A stretch of 20,594 nucleotides of DNA from Euryarchaeota archaeon UBA105 (GTDB taxonomy: Archaea; Thermoplasmatota; Poseidoniia; Poseidoniales; Thalassarchaeaceae): assembly GCA_002496905.1 (NCBI GenBank), contig DALV01000121.1, forward strand, positions 443 to 21,036. The letters run 5' to 3'. The translations under genes and the position numbers were made by a program. A model generated the notes under the pieces. The model made no database searches, was not told the DNA's origin, and saw only the letters and a list, made by a program, of their open reading frames with translations. Position 1 is the stretch's first letter. Each line of letters begins with the position of its first letter. This document shows positions 1 through 8,126 of this stretch, in pieces.

Positions 1-809
1 TGCATTAGTATAGGTACAATTACACAGCTTAGAGGTAGTAATCCCACAATTATGTAGGCTGTAAATTTAGGTAGAGTTAACCGGTCCTCTACTTCAACCC
101 AAACCTGAACAATCATATCTCCATCAACAACTGATGCATCATTTGGCCTGCTATTGTTCCAATTATCGAGAGCGAGGAAATATTCTGCATCACTATTATC
201 TCCAAACCAAGAAATGAACGCCTTGTTGTCGTTATCTAGAGCTGTGGAAAAACTGGTGCTCCGTTTTTCCTCATAGGCGTGAGCGTCTCTGAAGGGAAGA
301 AACACGACCATATCTCGCCATTCAACAGGAATCATATCTATTACTTCCTCCGGAGTTTCCCAACCTTCGGATGTCATTTCATATTCGTCTTGATACCTTC
401 TCCAATTCGCGGAATCAAACAGGTATACGTCTCCTTTCGGATCTTCGGTAGGAGGATTATCTGGGTCGGAATTAAATTCAACACAGAAGGTATACGAATA
501 TCCGGTAACCAATTCCAAACGAACCGCTTGAGCATAATTTCTTTGTAAATCGATTTCAACATACAAATCTTCAGTAAGAGGAAGTAAGTCGGCATTTTGG
601 TTTGGTTGCTGCCCCCACCAATTCCATGGATTATCATCAACCTCAACGACTTCTGCTACAGAGGAGTCAAATCCAACATCAAGAGGTACTGAGCAATCGT
701 CTCCTGAGGCAACAACCGGACTAGTTGTCGCCAATAAAATTGCCAACATCGGTACAATTAGTCCAAAGCTAAATCCACTCGCAAAGAGTTTTTTCAGAAT
801 TTCATGCAC
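1..809 (-). CDS. Exported membrane-anchored protein, 3' end outside window
   Basis: An open frame of 269 codons begins at GTG (809-807) and runs off the left edge without a stop. The start lies two bases after the TGA of the upstream metalloprotease gene and is preceded by GGAGG about ten bases upstream, so translation is probably coupled. Residues 1-35 form a signal peptide: a basic N-region (KK), a long hydrophobic core and small residues near VVASG. The exported part is rich in Asp, Asn and Trp, with two cysteines (C39, C109) that could pair. The stretches TFCVEF, GDVYLF and DAEYFLAL loosely recall bacterial pre-peptidase C-terminal beta-sandwich domains, but I do not claim the family. From about residue 247 a hydrophobic segment (AYIIVGLLPL onward) starts a C-terminal membrane anchor that is cut by the window edge. 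Probable partner of the adjacent metalloprotease. Function unknown. Confidence 0.75.
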   Translation of the reverse strand, partial: MHEILKKLFASGFSFGLIVPMLAILLATTSPVVASGDDCSVPLDVGFDSSVAEVVEVDDNPWNWWGQQPNQNADLLPLTEDLYVEIDLQRNYAQAVRLELVTGYSYTFCVEFNSDPDNPPTEDPKGDVYLFDSANWRRYQDEYEMTSEGWETPEEVIDMIPVEWRDMVVFLPFRDAHAYEEKRSTSFSTALDNDNKAFISWFGDNSDAEYFLALDNWNNSRPNDASVVDGDMIVQVWVEVEDRLTLPKFTAYIIVGLLPLSCVIVPILM

Positions 810-811
810 CC

Positions 812-3800
812 TCAGCGCCTCCGAGTTCTAATTGGGCGGACGTATCCGGACTCCTTGTTCCTTCGCTCGTCAACCGTCAGATACTTCGGTTGTGGGGGTG
901 GATTGTGTTGATCCATGCCAGGTAGCCCGCCTTCCGCTTCTACTTCCTGTACATCGTAGGTCTCAAGCATTTCCTCGGCATCCATCTCCTCTTCGTCTTT
1001 CTGCCTCATGACTAACCAGCCGAGAAGTAGTACCATCGCGACCAGTGCTAGAAGGCCACCACTCTCTTTGTTTGGAACAAAGTCCTTCCAAGTCAACTCA
1101 TCCCAAGACTTCTGTCGGTTTTCTTCTTCTGCAGAAAGCACACTTATCACATAGTCCTCTGAAGTACATACTCCAACTCCATCACAGACCTGTAAAACTA
1201 GACGTATTTCACCTGTCTCACCCCAAGTCATGTTACCCCAAAGGAAATCGTTCCTTGGGTCTCCATCTTGGTCTGTATCGACCAATGCATTTAGGTCCCA
1301 ATTGACACTGAGTTCACTGGTCAGACTTGTGTCTTTATCATTGGTGGAAACTCCATCTCCATCACTGTCCTCATCGGCATTTACATCTAACCAGGCTTCC
1401 AATCCTTCAACTAGATCCGCATCAAAGGCACTATGATTCAAGAGAACTAGGTCACCTTCGTTAACATAGTCTGAATCAATGGGGTCGATAGGATTGATCT
1501 CAGGCGCTCTTGAGACATGTACGGTAATCGAGGTAGTATTGGTATCTCCTCCTTCAAATCCATCGACAACGGTTAGACTAACGACGTAAGTTCCAGGTCG
1601 CTCCCACGAATGCCAAACAACATCTCCTTCAACTTGTGGACTTGCATCGCCAAAGTCCCAAATCCATCTTGTTATACCGTTCCATTCGGCATTTTCAGGG
1701 TCTGTAGAATGTCTTCCAACAAATTTTGGATCGGAATCATAACTTTCTGAACCATCAAATCTTAGTGGACAATCTGGAGCGATGAATGCCCCCCCGTCAA
1801 CGACAAATGGAACCCACCAAGTAACTTCTTCTTCTGAGCTAGGGATTGACTGAAGAGCGCTACCATTTATGCTAGGTTGTAAAAATTCCACCATTGGTAC
1901 GGGAAGAGGATTGGCAATTCTGACTTGATATGATTTGGTTGCAGATTCAGCACCTCTATCATCAATAACAGTCAATGAAATTGTGTACAAACCCGGCTCT
2001 GTGAAAGTGTGGTATACAGCGGATGAGTTTTCTATTTCTACATCCATTCCACTAATGTTCCATCGTGTCTGTAATAATGATGTATCTCCATCTGGGTCAA
2101 AAGATAAACTCTCAAAGAAATACTCGGTTTCAACTGTACCATCTGAAGGGCGGTCAAATACAGCCACAGGTCTTTGATTTAACACCCTAACCATCAGTGT
2201 TGTAGAAGATACGTTGCCATCGTCATCTGTGACCTCTAAAGTGACGGTTTTCATACCCGGAGTATTCCAACCAACTGTTGGATTTTGATTTACTGAAGTC
2301 GTTCCCGAGAAGTCCGATGTTTGGGTTATGCTTTGACTGGAGAAATTTACACCGGATTCGAACTCCCACCGATATTCTACAATTAGCCCATCGTCATCGA
2401 TGAATAAATCGGGTAGTGTCAAAGGAGTTAGTGTATATGTTTGTAGTTCCTGGTCGAAAACTTGCCTCGGCACCCTGTTGAGTACTCTAACGTATACTTG
2501 ATGTTCTACAACAAAAGTTCCATCGTTTATTGCAAGCGTCAGAGTGTAAACGGTACCATCAGCGCTACCATCCACATATGCATGGCTAGCTTCTACGAGA
2601 CCTAGTCCGCCTTCGTCACTTCCATCTCCCCAATTCCAAGTGAATTCTATTTCTTCGTGGGGTACATTGTCTACGGTACTTCTTGCAGAGAACATTACCC
2701 TTTGATTTGTTAATAAGACAATTTCATCCGTTATGGTGACTCCATCCACTCTAATTTCAGGAATAGGCTCAGTAGTGTCTGTAACATTTACCGTCCAATA
2801 TTGGGTTTCAGAGTAGAAGCCACCTACGTCTTCAACGGTTAGCGCTACAGTATAGTTTCCAGGCTCCTCATAGATGTGGACCGGGTTCTTTAGCCCCGAT
2901 GTGGCATTGTCGCCTAAGTTCCAATTGTAGGCAACAGGTGTTTCGTTGTAACTGTATGAACCATTCAGCAGTCCGAACCCCCATACATCATACCCCCCAC
3001 CAAATAGGCTGACAGGTAACCAAGTTTGAGTAATGGAGGTCGAAGTCGATCCACTTGCAACCGGTTTCATATTTGCTAGTGGTATTGGTAGAGTAAATGC
3101 AGTATCCGTGACTTCCCCACTAATATCTCGGATGTCAACTCCAAATGTCCAATCGCCAGTATATGGTGGGGTGAACCAAATGCTTTCCTCTGTAGGAATA
3201 CTGTTTCCTGCGGTCATTGAGAAAGTAATCGAATCTGTTAGGGTGTTGTTTACGAATGCTTCAAAGGTGACTTCGATAATTTCAAAGAAAGCATTCGATG
3301 TAACTTGTAACTCAATTTCCACACTATCGTCTACATTGTCTTCATCACGGTCGAAGGTTGTGACTGAAATTATGTCTACTTCAGCAGGATCGGTAATGAT
3401 ACCAGCCTGAACGACGATATCAGTAGTAGGGTAGGAGCCGGTTGTTATTCCACAACTAGCAAAATTGTAATCACAATCTGTGACTTGGGATTCATACCAA
3501 ACAATCACCCAAACTTCGTCAGTAGTATTGCCAAATCCATGTACGAGACCAGTTCCTGCACCAGTGGCCGAGTCAATTCTCAATCTATTCATCGTCCAAG
3601 TTCCGGTAGCGGAATCTTTTGCCATAACGGTTCCAGCGACACCGAACTGTGTTGGTTGAACCATCAGGTTAAGCGGTGCTCCGGTGCCTCCCGAGAATTT
3701 GTAAGCCCTCATTCCCCAGCCTTCAAGCTCTTGCGTGGGACTTACCCAAGTCGATTGCCACTCATCGCGATAACCGCTCATCTGAACTTTGCAAATGTAG

Positions 3801-4918
3801 CCTGTGACACATCCTGCGGTCATTGCAATATTAGAAAATCCAAATGCACCTTGGGCACTATCGAGGCTTACTGCGGCAGTAAAATTAGCGAAAATATCTG
3901 ACATGGTAGTTCCAATTGCAGTTGAACCCGGTTCAGGATTTCTTGCTAAATTCTCAACTCCAACTCCGCCTGTAGCGGTGTCAGCAACCAGTCTAGAAAT
4001 TGCAGTTCCTCCTCCAAGTTTGTCCGCTAAATACATCACAAACATGAAACTTCCACCATAATCTGCTATTCTTTGATTCCACCAACGAACACTCATGTTG
4101 GCATTTTGCGACCATTCATTTGCGTGTCCAGAGATAGTGTTGGTGACACCAAAGCACAGGTAGGCTGCCATATCAGCAGCCCCTTCATCTAGCCAAATGT
4201 ACTCGAATGGGTCTCTGGCATTGTGAAGAAGATGTTGAAACTCGTGAGCAATAATCGTGTTTCTCCAACTTAAATCACCTGAATCAACAAACATAATTTC
4301 TCGTTGGCTAGCAACGTTAGGGTCGAAATAACCCCCGATACCTCCTCCGCCGTCGATTTGGAAAATTAAGATCTCAATCTGGCAATTATTGTCAACATCG
4401 GGAGGATTTCCAAAGTATGTTGTGTCTGTTGGGTAGATAGTCGACTCCCATGTTGAAGTGATGTCGTTTAGTGTGGTTGAAGAAATCACTACACCATCTT
4501 CGACAAAAATAGCGGAATTCGTTGAAATTTTCTCCACAGTTGCAGTAACAGTTCCACTAGAGGTCGAGAATGTGTCAGTGTCATCCACAGCCCAAGCATT
4601 CTCACAAGACCTAGCACTCGATCTAGTGTTCTGATAAGCTGGAGAAAACGGTTCAATTAAGTTAGGGTAATCGTTCTCAATCCATTGTTTCTTTAGATAG
4701 CCAAATGCGGAGAAAACAGGGTTGTCCGGATCGTTGTAGATGTAGGCATGACCGTCAATGGCAGGGTCGAAATCACTCAAATCCCCTGCTATAATCTGGT
4801 TTTCGTCATCCGTTGAGTCATCACTTGCACTCACCATTGGGAGCATTACAGAAACTAGCATAAGCCAAACCAACAACAACGTAGTTGTTGACTTACTAGA
4901 ACTATTCAAAGTGCTCAC
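812..4918 (-). CDS. Giant exported zinc metalloprotease (M30/hyicolysin-like) with PKD-like domains and C-terminal membrane anchor
   Basis: A 1368-residue protein starting at GTG (4918), with GAGGTG about eight bases upstream. Residues 1-31 are a signal peptide. The catalytic domain (about 60-360) has HEFQH at 225-229 followed by WLDEGAADM, giving zinc ligands H225 and H229, catalytic E226 and probable third ligand E245. The preceding FGNPPDVDNN and ILIFQIDG resemble the M30 hyicolysin family, so a gluzincin-type endopeptidase acting outside the membrane is likely. From about residue 620 to 1136 there are roughly five PKD-like beta domains, recognisable by W.WGDG or W.FGD and by YTV.LTV.D. 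An Asp-rich DSDGDG stretch near 1184-1189 may bind calcium. Residues 1287-1304 are a membrane segment followed by an acidic, then Pro-rich, then basic cytoplasmic tail ending in RTRRR. It heads an operon with the partial exported protein. Peptidase family is moderately sure; the substrate is unknown. Confidence 0.88.
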   Translation of the reverse strand: MSTLNSSSKSTTTLLLVWLMLVSVMLPMVSASDDSTDDENQIIAGDLSDFDPAIDGHAYIYNDPDNPVFSAFGYLKKQWIENDYPNLIEPFSPAYQNTRSSARSCENAWAVDDTDTFSTSSGTVTATVEKISTNSAIFVEDGVVISSTTLNDITSTWESTIYPTDTTYFGNPPDVDNNCQIEILIFQIDGGGGIGGYFDPNVASQREIMFVDSGDLSWRNTIIAHEFQHLLHNARDPFEYIWLDEGAADMAAYLCFGVTNTISGHANEWSQNANMSVRWWNQRIADYGGSFMFVMYLADKLGGGTAISRLVADTATGGVGVENLARNPEPGSTAIGTTMSDIFANFTAAVSLDSAQGAFGFSNIAMTAGCVTGYICKVQMSGYRDEWQSTWVSPTQELEGWGMRAYKFSGGTGAPLNLMVQPTQFGVAGTVMAKDSATGTWTMNRLRIDSATGAGTGLVHGFGNTTDEVWVIVWYESQVTDCDYNFASCGITTGSYPTTDIVVQAGIITDPAEVDIISVTTFDRDEDNVDDSVEIELQVTSNAFFEIIEVTFEAFVNNTLTDSITFSMTAGNSIPTEESIWFTPPYTGDWTFGVDIRDISGEVTDTAFTLPIPLANMKPVASGSTSTSITQTWLPVSLFGGGYDVWGFGLLNGSYSYNETPVAYNWNLGDNATSGLKNPVHIYEEPGNYTVALTVEDVGGFYSETQYWTVNVTDTTEPIPEIRVDGVTITDEIVLLTNQRVMFSARSTVDNVPHEEIEFTWNWGDGSDEGGLGLVEASHAYVDGSADGTVYTLTLAINDGTFVVEHQVYVRVLNRVPRQVFDQELQTYTLTPLTLPDLFIDDDGLIVEYRWEFESGVNFSSQSITQTSDFSGTTSVNQNPTVGWNTPGMKTVTLEVTDDDGNVSSTTLMVRVLNQRPVAVFDRPSDGTVETEYFFESLSFDPDGDTSLLQTRWNISGMDVEIENSSAVYHTFTEPGLYTISLTVIDDRGAESATKSYQVRIANPLPVPMVEFLQPSINGSALQSIPSSEEEVTWWVPFVVDGGAFIAPDCPLRFDGSESYDSDPKFVGRHSTDPENAEWNGITRWIWDFGDASPQVEGDVVWHSWERPGTYVVSLTVVDGFEGGDTNTTSITVHVSRAPEINPIDPIDSDYVNEGDLVLLNHSAFDADLVEGLEAWLDVNADEDSDGDGVSTNDKDTSLTSELSVNWDLNALVDTDQDGDPRNDFLWGNMTWGETGEIRLVLQVCDGVGVCTSEDYVISVLSAEEENRQKSWDELTWKDFVPNKESGGLLALVAMVLLLGWLVMRQKDEEEMDAEEMLETYDVQEVEAEGGLPGMDQHNPPPQPKYLTVDERRNKESGYVRPIRTRRR

Positions 4919-4966
4919 TTACACTCACCTCAGGAATAAGACAGGTTCAAGCCCCTCTTCAACCCG

Positions 4967-4973
4967 CTATAAC
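4967..4973. promoter_or_regulatory. TATA-like element of the divergent metalloprotease / cyclotransferase promoter
   Basis: The plus strand reads CTATAAC and the minus strand GTTATAG, the only TATA-like element between the two divergent genes. Archaeal TATA boxes sit about 25 bases before the transcription start. That places the minus-strand start near 4944, just before the GAGGTG and GTG of the metalloprotease, and the plus-strand start near 4996, just before the hairpin at 5001-5015. Recognised by eye only. Confidence 0.4.
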
Positions 4974-4977
4974 ATCG

Positions 4978-6051
4978 ATGGAGCATCGTTCGGACGCCCG
5001 CGGCCCGAAGGGCCGGATTTTCTACCTCAGGGAGAAATATGAAATTCGAACCTCAATTCTTGCATTATTGTGTGTTGTTTCATCAATATTTTATCCCCTT
5101 TCGAGTGTAATTTCTGAGACCCCCGAGCTGTGGCAGGTGGTTGTCATTGAACCAGAACTAATCAGCCAGGTTCCTCATGATGATTCAGCGTTTACTCAAG
5201 GCCTAGAGATTCACGATGGAAAGTTCTATGAAAGCACAGGCCTATACGGTGAATCTAGCATCAGAATTGTAAATATGAGTACAGGCCAAATTGATACGCA
5301 GTACAACCTATCTGATGATTATTTTGCTGAGGGTTTAACCATTTGGAATAATTCGATTATCCAACTAACCTGGAAAGAAAATATTGCATTTATTTACGAC
5401 CTCGATTCATTGCAGCAAATTGGTAGTATTTCTTACCAAGGAGAGGGCTGGGGAATCTGTAATTCTGATGAAAATGGGCTGTGGCTTTCGGATGGCTCAG
5501 GCCATTTAAGAAATTCCAATAATTCAACAATTTCATTCAACAATTCATTGGAAGTATTGTTAGGCGGTGGGCCAAGTGAGCGCTGGAATGAATTGGAGTG
5601 TATCGACAATAACGAATACATACTAGCAAACAAGTGGTTCGATGACTCGATTTATTTGATTCAAACCTCAAATGGTTACGTCTGTCAAAAGGTAGACTTT
5701 AGCTCGATTCGAGAACAATTTGAACCAGAATCTTCTGGGGTGTTGAACGGAATCGCCAAAGATCCTGAAACCGGCAATTATTGGGTTACTGGCAAAAATT
5801 GGTCAAATTATTATGAGGTCAACATCGAGTTTTCAAACCTCTCAACCAATTGTCAAATTAACTCCTCAATTAGCCCTTCAGATGATTGTTTAGATTGTCA
5901 TGAAGGTAATCAATTTGGGCCATTAAATCGATCTTTAGTACTGATTTCAGTACCTCTGTTATGGCTCATTTACACGTCAATCTCAAAGCGGCAAACTGAG
6001 AAGCCGCCGGTTGTCAGGAAGGATGAGCGGGAGGGTGGCGAGCATGTCTGA
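4978..6051 (+). CDS. Membrane-anchored glutaminyl-peptide cyclotransferase (plant/archaeal beta-propeller type)
   Basis: Converts N-terminal glutamine of exported proteins to pyroglutamate, by family (Glu_cyclase_2, unrelated to animal zinc cyclases). Diagnostic motifs come in family order, numbered from the ATG at 4978: AFTQGLE 71-77, YESTGLYG 84-91, EGLT 118-121, LTWK 130-133, EGWG 156-159, SDGS 171-174, NELE 204-207, ANKW 217-220, LNGIA 256-260 and TGK 271-273. A hydrophobic export signal lies at about 26-46 and a C-terminal membrane segment at 319-334, so the enzyme is held on the outer face. The linker contains CLDCH (304-308), which matches a c-type haem motif. The start is doubtful: 4978 lies upstream of the predicted transcription start. 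A well-placed GGGAG (5030-5034) precedes ATG 5039, which is out of frame by one base. The coding frame from about 5044 onward is secure. First gene of a three-gene operon. Confidence 0.88.
   Translation: MEHRSDARGPKGRIFYLREKYEIRTSILALLCVVSSIFYPLSSVISETPELWQVVVIEPELISQVPHDDSAFTQGLEIHDGKFYESTGLYGESSIRIVNMSTGQIDTQYNLSDDYFAEGLTIWNNSIIQLTWKENIAFIYDLDSLQQIGSISYQGEGWGICNSDENGLWLSDGSGHLRNSNNSTISFNNSLEVLLGGGPSERWNELECIDNNEYILANKWFDDSIYLIQTSNGYVCQKVDFSSIREQFEPESSGVLNGIAKDPETGNYWVTGKNWSNYYEVNIEFSNLSTNCQINSSISPSDDCLDCHEGNQFGPLNRSLVLISVPLLWLIYTSISKRQTEKPPVVRKDEREGGEHV
5001..5015. repeat. Perfect short hairpin in the cyclotransferase leader
   Basis: CGGCCC, then GAA, then GGGCCG: a perfect 6-bp all-G/C stem with a three-base loop, in a locally GC-rich patch within AT-richer sequence. 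It falls a few bases after the predicted plus-strand transcription start and before the GGGAG ribosome site, so it would form in the 5' leader. ATTTTCT follows on the plus strand, so a leader attenuator or terminator-like element is possible. Confidence 0.5.
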
Positions 6052-6781
6052 TGAGTCTGAATCAAAGAGAACTCGCTTTGAATGGTGGCTGGAAGATCTT
6101 TCTACAGATCCAGCCACAAGAGTCGCAGGCGCAGTATTGATTATCTTTGGAAGCATACTTGGAGTTATGACAGGTAGCCTGCACATTAGTGCCGATATCG
6201 GAGAGGTTCTAAGCGGGCAGCTCGACGATTCCGGCCTCAAGGCTGATGTTAACGGAGCAGTATTTGCGGCGCTCATCAACAATTCATCTGGAGGAGATGG
6301 TATGGAAGATGTGACCGTGATTCTCTACGATGAAGAAAATCTTGAAATCGGCAGAGATATTACAGATTCAGGGGGTCGATTTTCTATTCTCGATGTCTCC
6401 AGAAAATCCTCAATGATTGTTGTCGAACATCCTGATCATATTACTCAACGAATTCTATTAGTTCCAGGAGATCATACTCAGATTATTGTTACTCTTTCAG
6501 AGGGAGAAGGAGTCGAGGAAACCGATATGCGAGGAGAGAGTTTTCTAGAAGAATCAGTTCTAATTACAACAATAATCGGTGCAGTAACTCTTCTTGCAGG
6601 AATTGCGGGAATTCTCGGTGGGGTTGAAGCCTACAATGGTAAGAGTCACTTTCGTACCCAATTCTTGGCTTATCTTGGCCTTTGGAGTCAAGGGCTGATG
6701 TTCATTGGCCCTCTATTCATTTTGATGGGTATGGGTCTTAGTTATCTGAGTCGAAAACAGTTTGGATTAGTGGAGGGTTAA
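6044..6781 (+). CDS. Membrane protein with carboxypeptidase-regulatory-like (CarboxypepD_reg) domain
   Basis: A 245-residue protein if started at ATG 6044, which overlaps the end of the cyclotransferase gene by eight bases and has GGGAGG about nine bases upstream. The frame is also open from ATG 6023 and TTG 6011. Residues 26-48 form a first membrane segment. Residues about 69-151 look like a small beta-sandwich of the carboxypeptidase regulatory-like type: VNGAVF, then VTVILYDEEN, TDSGGRFSILDV and VPGDHTQIIVTL. Two more membrane segments follow at about 170-193 and 208-232. The sandwich should lie on the outer face between the first and second segments. Such domains usually bind or stabilise rather than catalyse. 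The operon position between the cyclase and the kinase-like gene does not define a role. Confidence 0.8.
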   Translation: MSDESESKRTRFEWWLEDLSTDPATRVAGAVLIIFGSILGVMTGSLHISADIGEVLSGQLDDSGLKADVNGAVFAALINNSSGGDGMEDVTVILYDEENLEIGRDITDSGGRFSILDVSRKSSMIVVEHPDHITQRILLVPGDHTQIIVTLSEGEGVEETDMRGESFLEESVLITTIIGAVTLLAGIAGILGGVEAYNGKSHFRTQFLAYLGLWSQGLMFIGPLFILMGMGLSYLSRKQFGLVEG

Positions 6782-6782
6782 C

Positions 6783-8123
6783 TTGTACCTAATCACCATC
6801 GAAGGAGGTGATGGCTCCGGTAAAGGCCTAGCGACCAAAGTTGTCGGCGAGGTGCTGGAAAAGGAATTTTGTTTCACTTCGGTTGAGATTACAGGAGAAC
6901 CTCGTCGTGACCACCCATTGGGTAGACTTGCTATAGATTCAGTTAGACAAAATACCCATACTCCTGAAGAAGAAGCAGGATTCTTTGCAGCAGATAGAGT
7001 GGACCATTCTCACGGTTGGATACTTCCTCGGCTAGAAGAAGGTAGGATTGTTGTAAGTGAAAGAAATGTCCATTCTTCACTAGTTTACCAAGGTATTGTT
7101 GGCTCATTAGGGGTTGAGAGAGTTGCCCAAATTAATTCTGCAGCACTAATTCCTGATCTTTGCATATGGGTAGATTGTGATCCAGAGGTGGCAATGAAGA
7201 GGATACAATCTGGAACGCTAAGGATGATGTCAGATAAAGCCGAATACTTCGAGACTACAGAATTACAAAAAGTCATTCGAGCAGGTTACGCATCCTTACT
7301 TTCTGGTGATATTGAGATGCCTACTCCATTCGATATGGGAGCCATAATCGGGCCGGTATCGAATGAATCTACTGAGAAGGAGTTTCGACGGAAATTGACA
7401 CTACATGTGAGAAAGTTCCTCCATTCTCGTCCAACTCCAATTAACGTCTCTACTGAAGCCATTGAACGATTCATGCTCAAACGCCTAATCAAATCAACAA
7501 AAGGTCAAACGGTGTTAGATGGTTTAGGTGTCGAACCAGCTAGGAATCTGGATGATTGGCTAGATGGTAAAGCACCTTGGCGTGTTCTAAGGGATGCACA
7601 AAATGAACATTCTATGGCACTTGATGAGATTTCAGAAGATGAGAGGGTCGATGTCCCAAAGTCTGTTTTAGCTCACTCAATATCTTCCATTTGTGGAACT
7701 TTGGCTTTACTTCCTTCAGCAGACGTCAATGAGTTACGCGAATCGCAAGGCCCAGTTAGGGCAGTTTCTGATTCTCATTGCCACAAGGTTTTGCGATTCT
7801 TTGCAGATAGGAGCAAATGGGTAAACCAACACAAGTCTTTGCTGGGTAGAGATGCAGCTCGAAATCAGTTAAGAGATGAATCTCATTCTTTTGGGATTCT
7901 CGCTCTTGTCCTTTGGCCACTAAGGAAGGCCCTAGCAAAGTGGATAGCAAGCAATCCAGATACCCATCCTCGTTTTGCGATGGGACAAATCGTACGTTCT
8001 GGCGAGCAACCAAATGCAGTCCGAGATACAATCGAAAGATTGGCGATTTTAGGTAACGGGAAAACCAATTCGCCTCCACCTGCCGGAACAAGTGGTTTGG
8101 TAGCTTGGTGGCAAGGAAATTAA
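6783..8123 (+). CDS. tmk: Thymidylate kinase-like P-loop protein with large unknown C-terminal extension
   Basis: Starts at TTG 6783, one base after the upstream stop, with GGAGGG five bases before it. Residues 1-210 follow the dTMP kinase layout: P-loop GGDGSGKG (8-15), ITGEPR (36-41), AADR (69-72), SERNVHSSLVYQG (92-104), PDLCIWVDCDPEVAMKRI (124-141) and a LID-like SGTLRMM (143-149). dTMP kinases phosphorylate dTMP to dTDP and are usually about 200 residues long. Two family positions are altered. The Ser or Thr after the P-loop lysine, which helps hold magnesium, is G15, and the DRY motif reads ERN. Residues about 215-446 are a mostly helical extension with no family I recognise; it is rich in His, Arg and Trp near 330-350 and ends in a Pro/Gly-rich tail. 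It could be an active fused kinase, a kinase with another substrate, or a non-catalytic relative. Confidence 0.82.
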   Translation: MYLITIEGGDGSGKGLATKVVGEVLEKEFCFTSVEITGEPRRDHPLGRLAIDSVRQNTHTPEEEAGFFAADRVDHSHGWILPRLEEGRIVVSERNVHSSLVYQGIVGSLGVERVAQINSAALIPDLCIWVDCDPEVAMKRIQSGTLRMMSDKAEYFETTELQKVIRAGYASLLSGDIEMPTPFDMGAIIGPVSNESTEKEFRRKLTLHVRKFLHSRPTPINVSTEAIERFMLKRLIKSTKGQTVLDGLGVEPARNLDDWLDGKAPWRVLRDAQNEHSMALDEISEDERVDVPKSVLAHSISSICGTLALLPSADVNELRESQGPVRAVSDSHCHKVLRFFADRSKWVNQHKSLLGRDAARNQLRDESHSFGILALVLWPLRKALAKWIASNPDTHPRFAMGQIVRSGEQPNAVRDTIERLAILGNGKTNSPPPAGTSGLVAWWQGN

Positions 8124-8126
8124 CCC

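Noticed and set aside
374..646. 90-residue minus-strand ORF with an ATG start
   Set aside because: It overlaps the GTG-started exported protein on the same strand in another frame; that longer frame has a signal peptide and a ribosome site, so this ORF is a shadow.
3033..4061. Overlapping plus-strand ORFs of 85 to 138 residues
   Set aside because: They are shadows of the metalloprotease gene, with Ser/Thr-biased composition and no motif.
4874..4890. Perfect 7-3-7 inverted repeat (CAACAAC, GTA, GTTGTTG) near the metalloprotease start
   Set aside because: It falls in the signal peptide codons for repeated Thr and Leu; simple codon repetition explains it.
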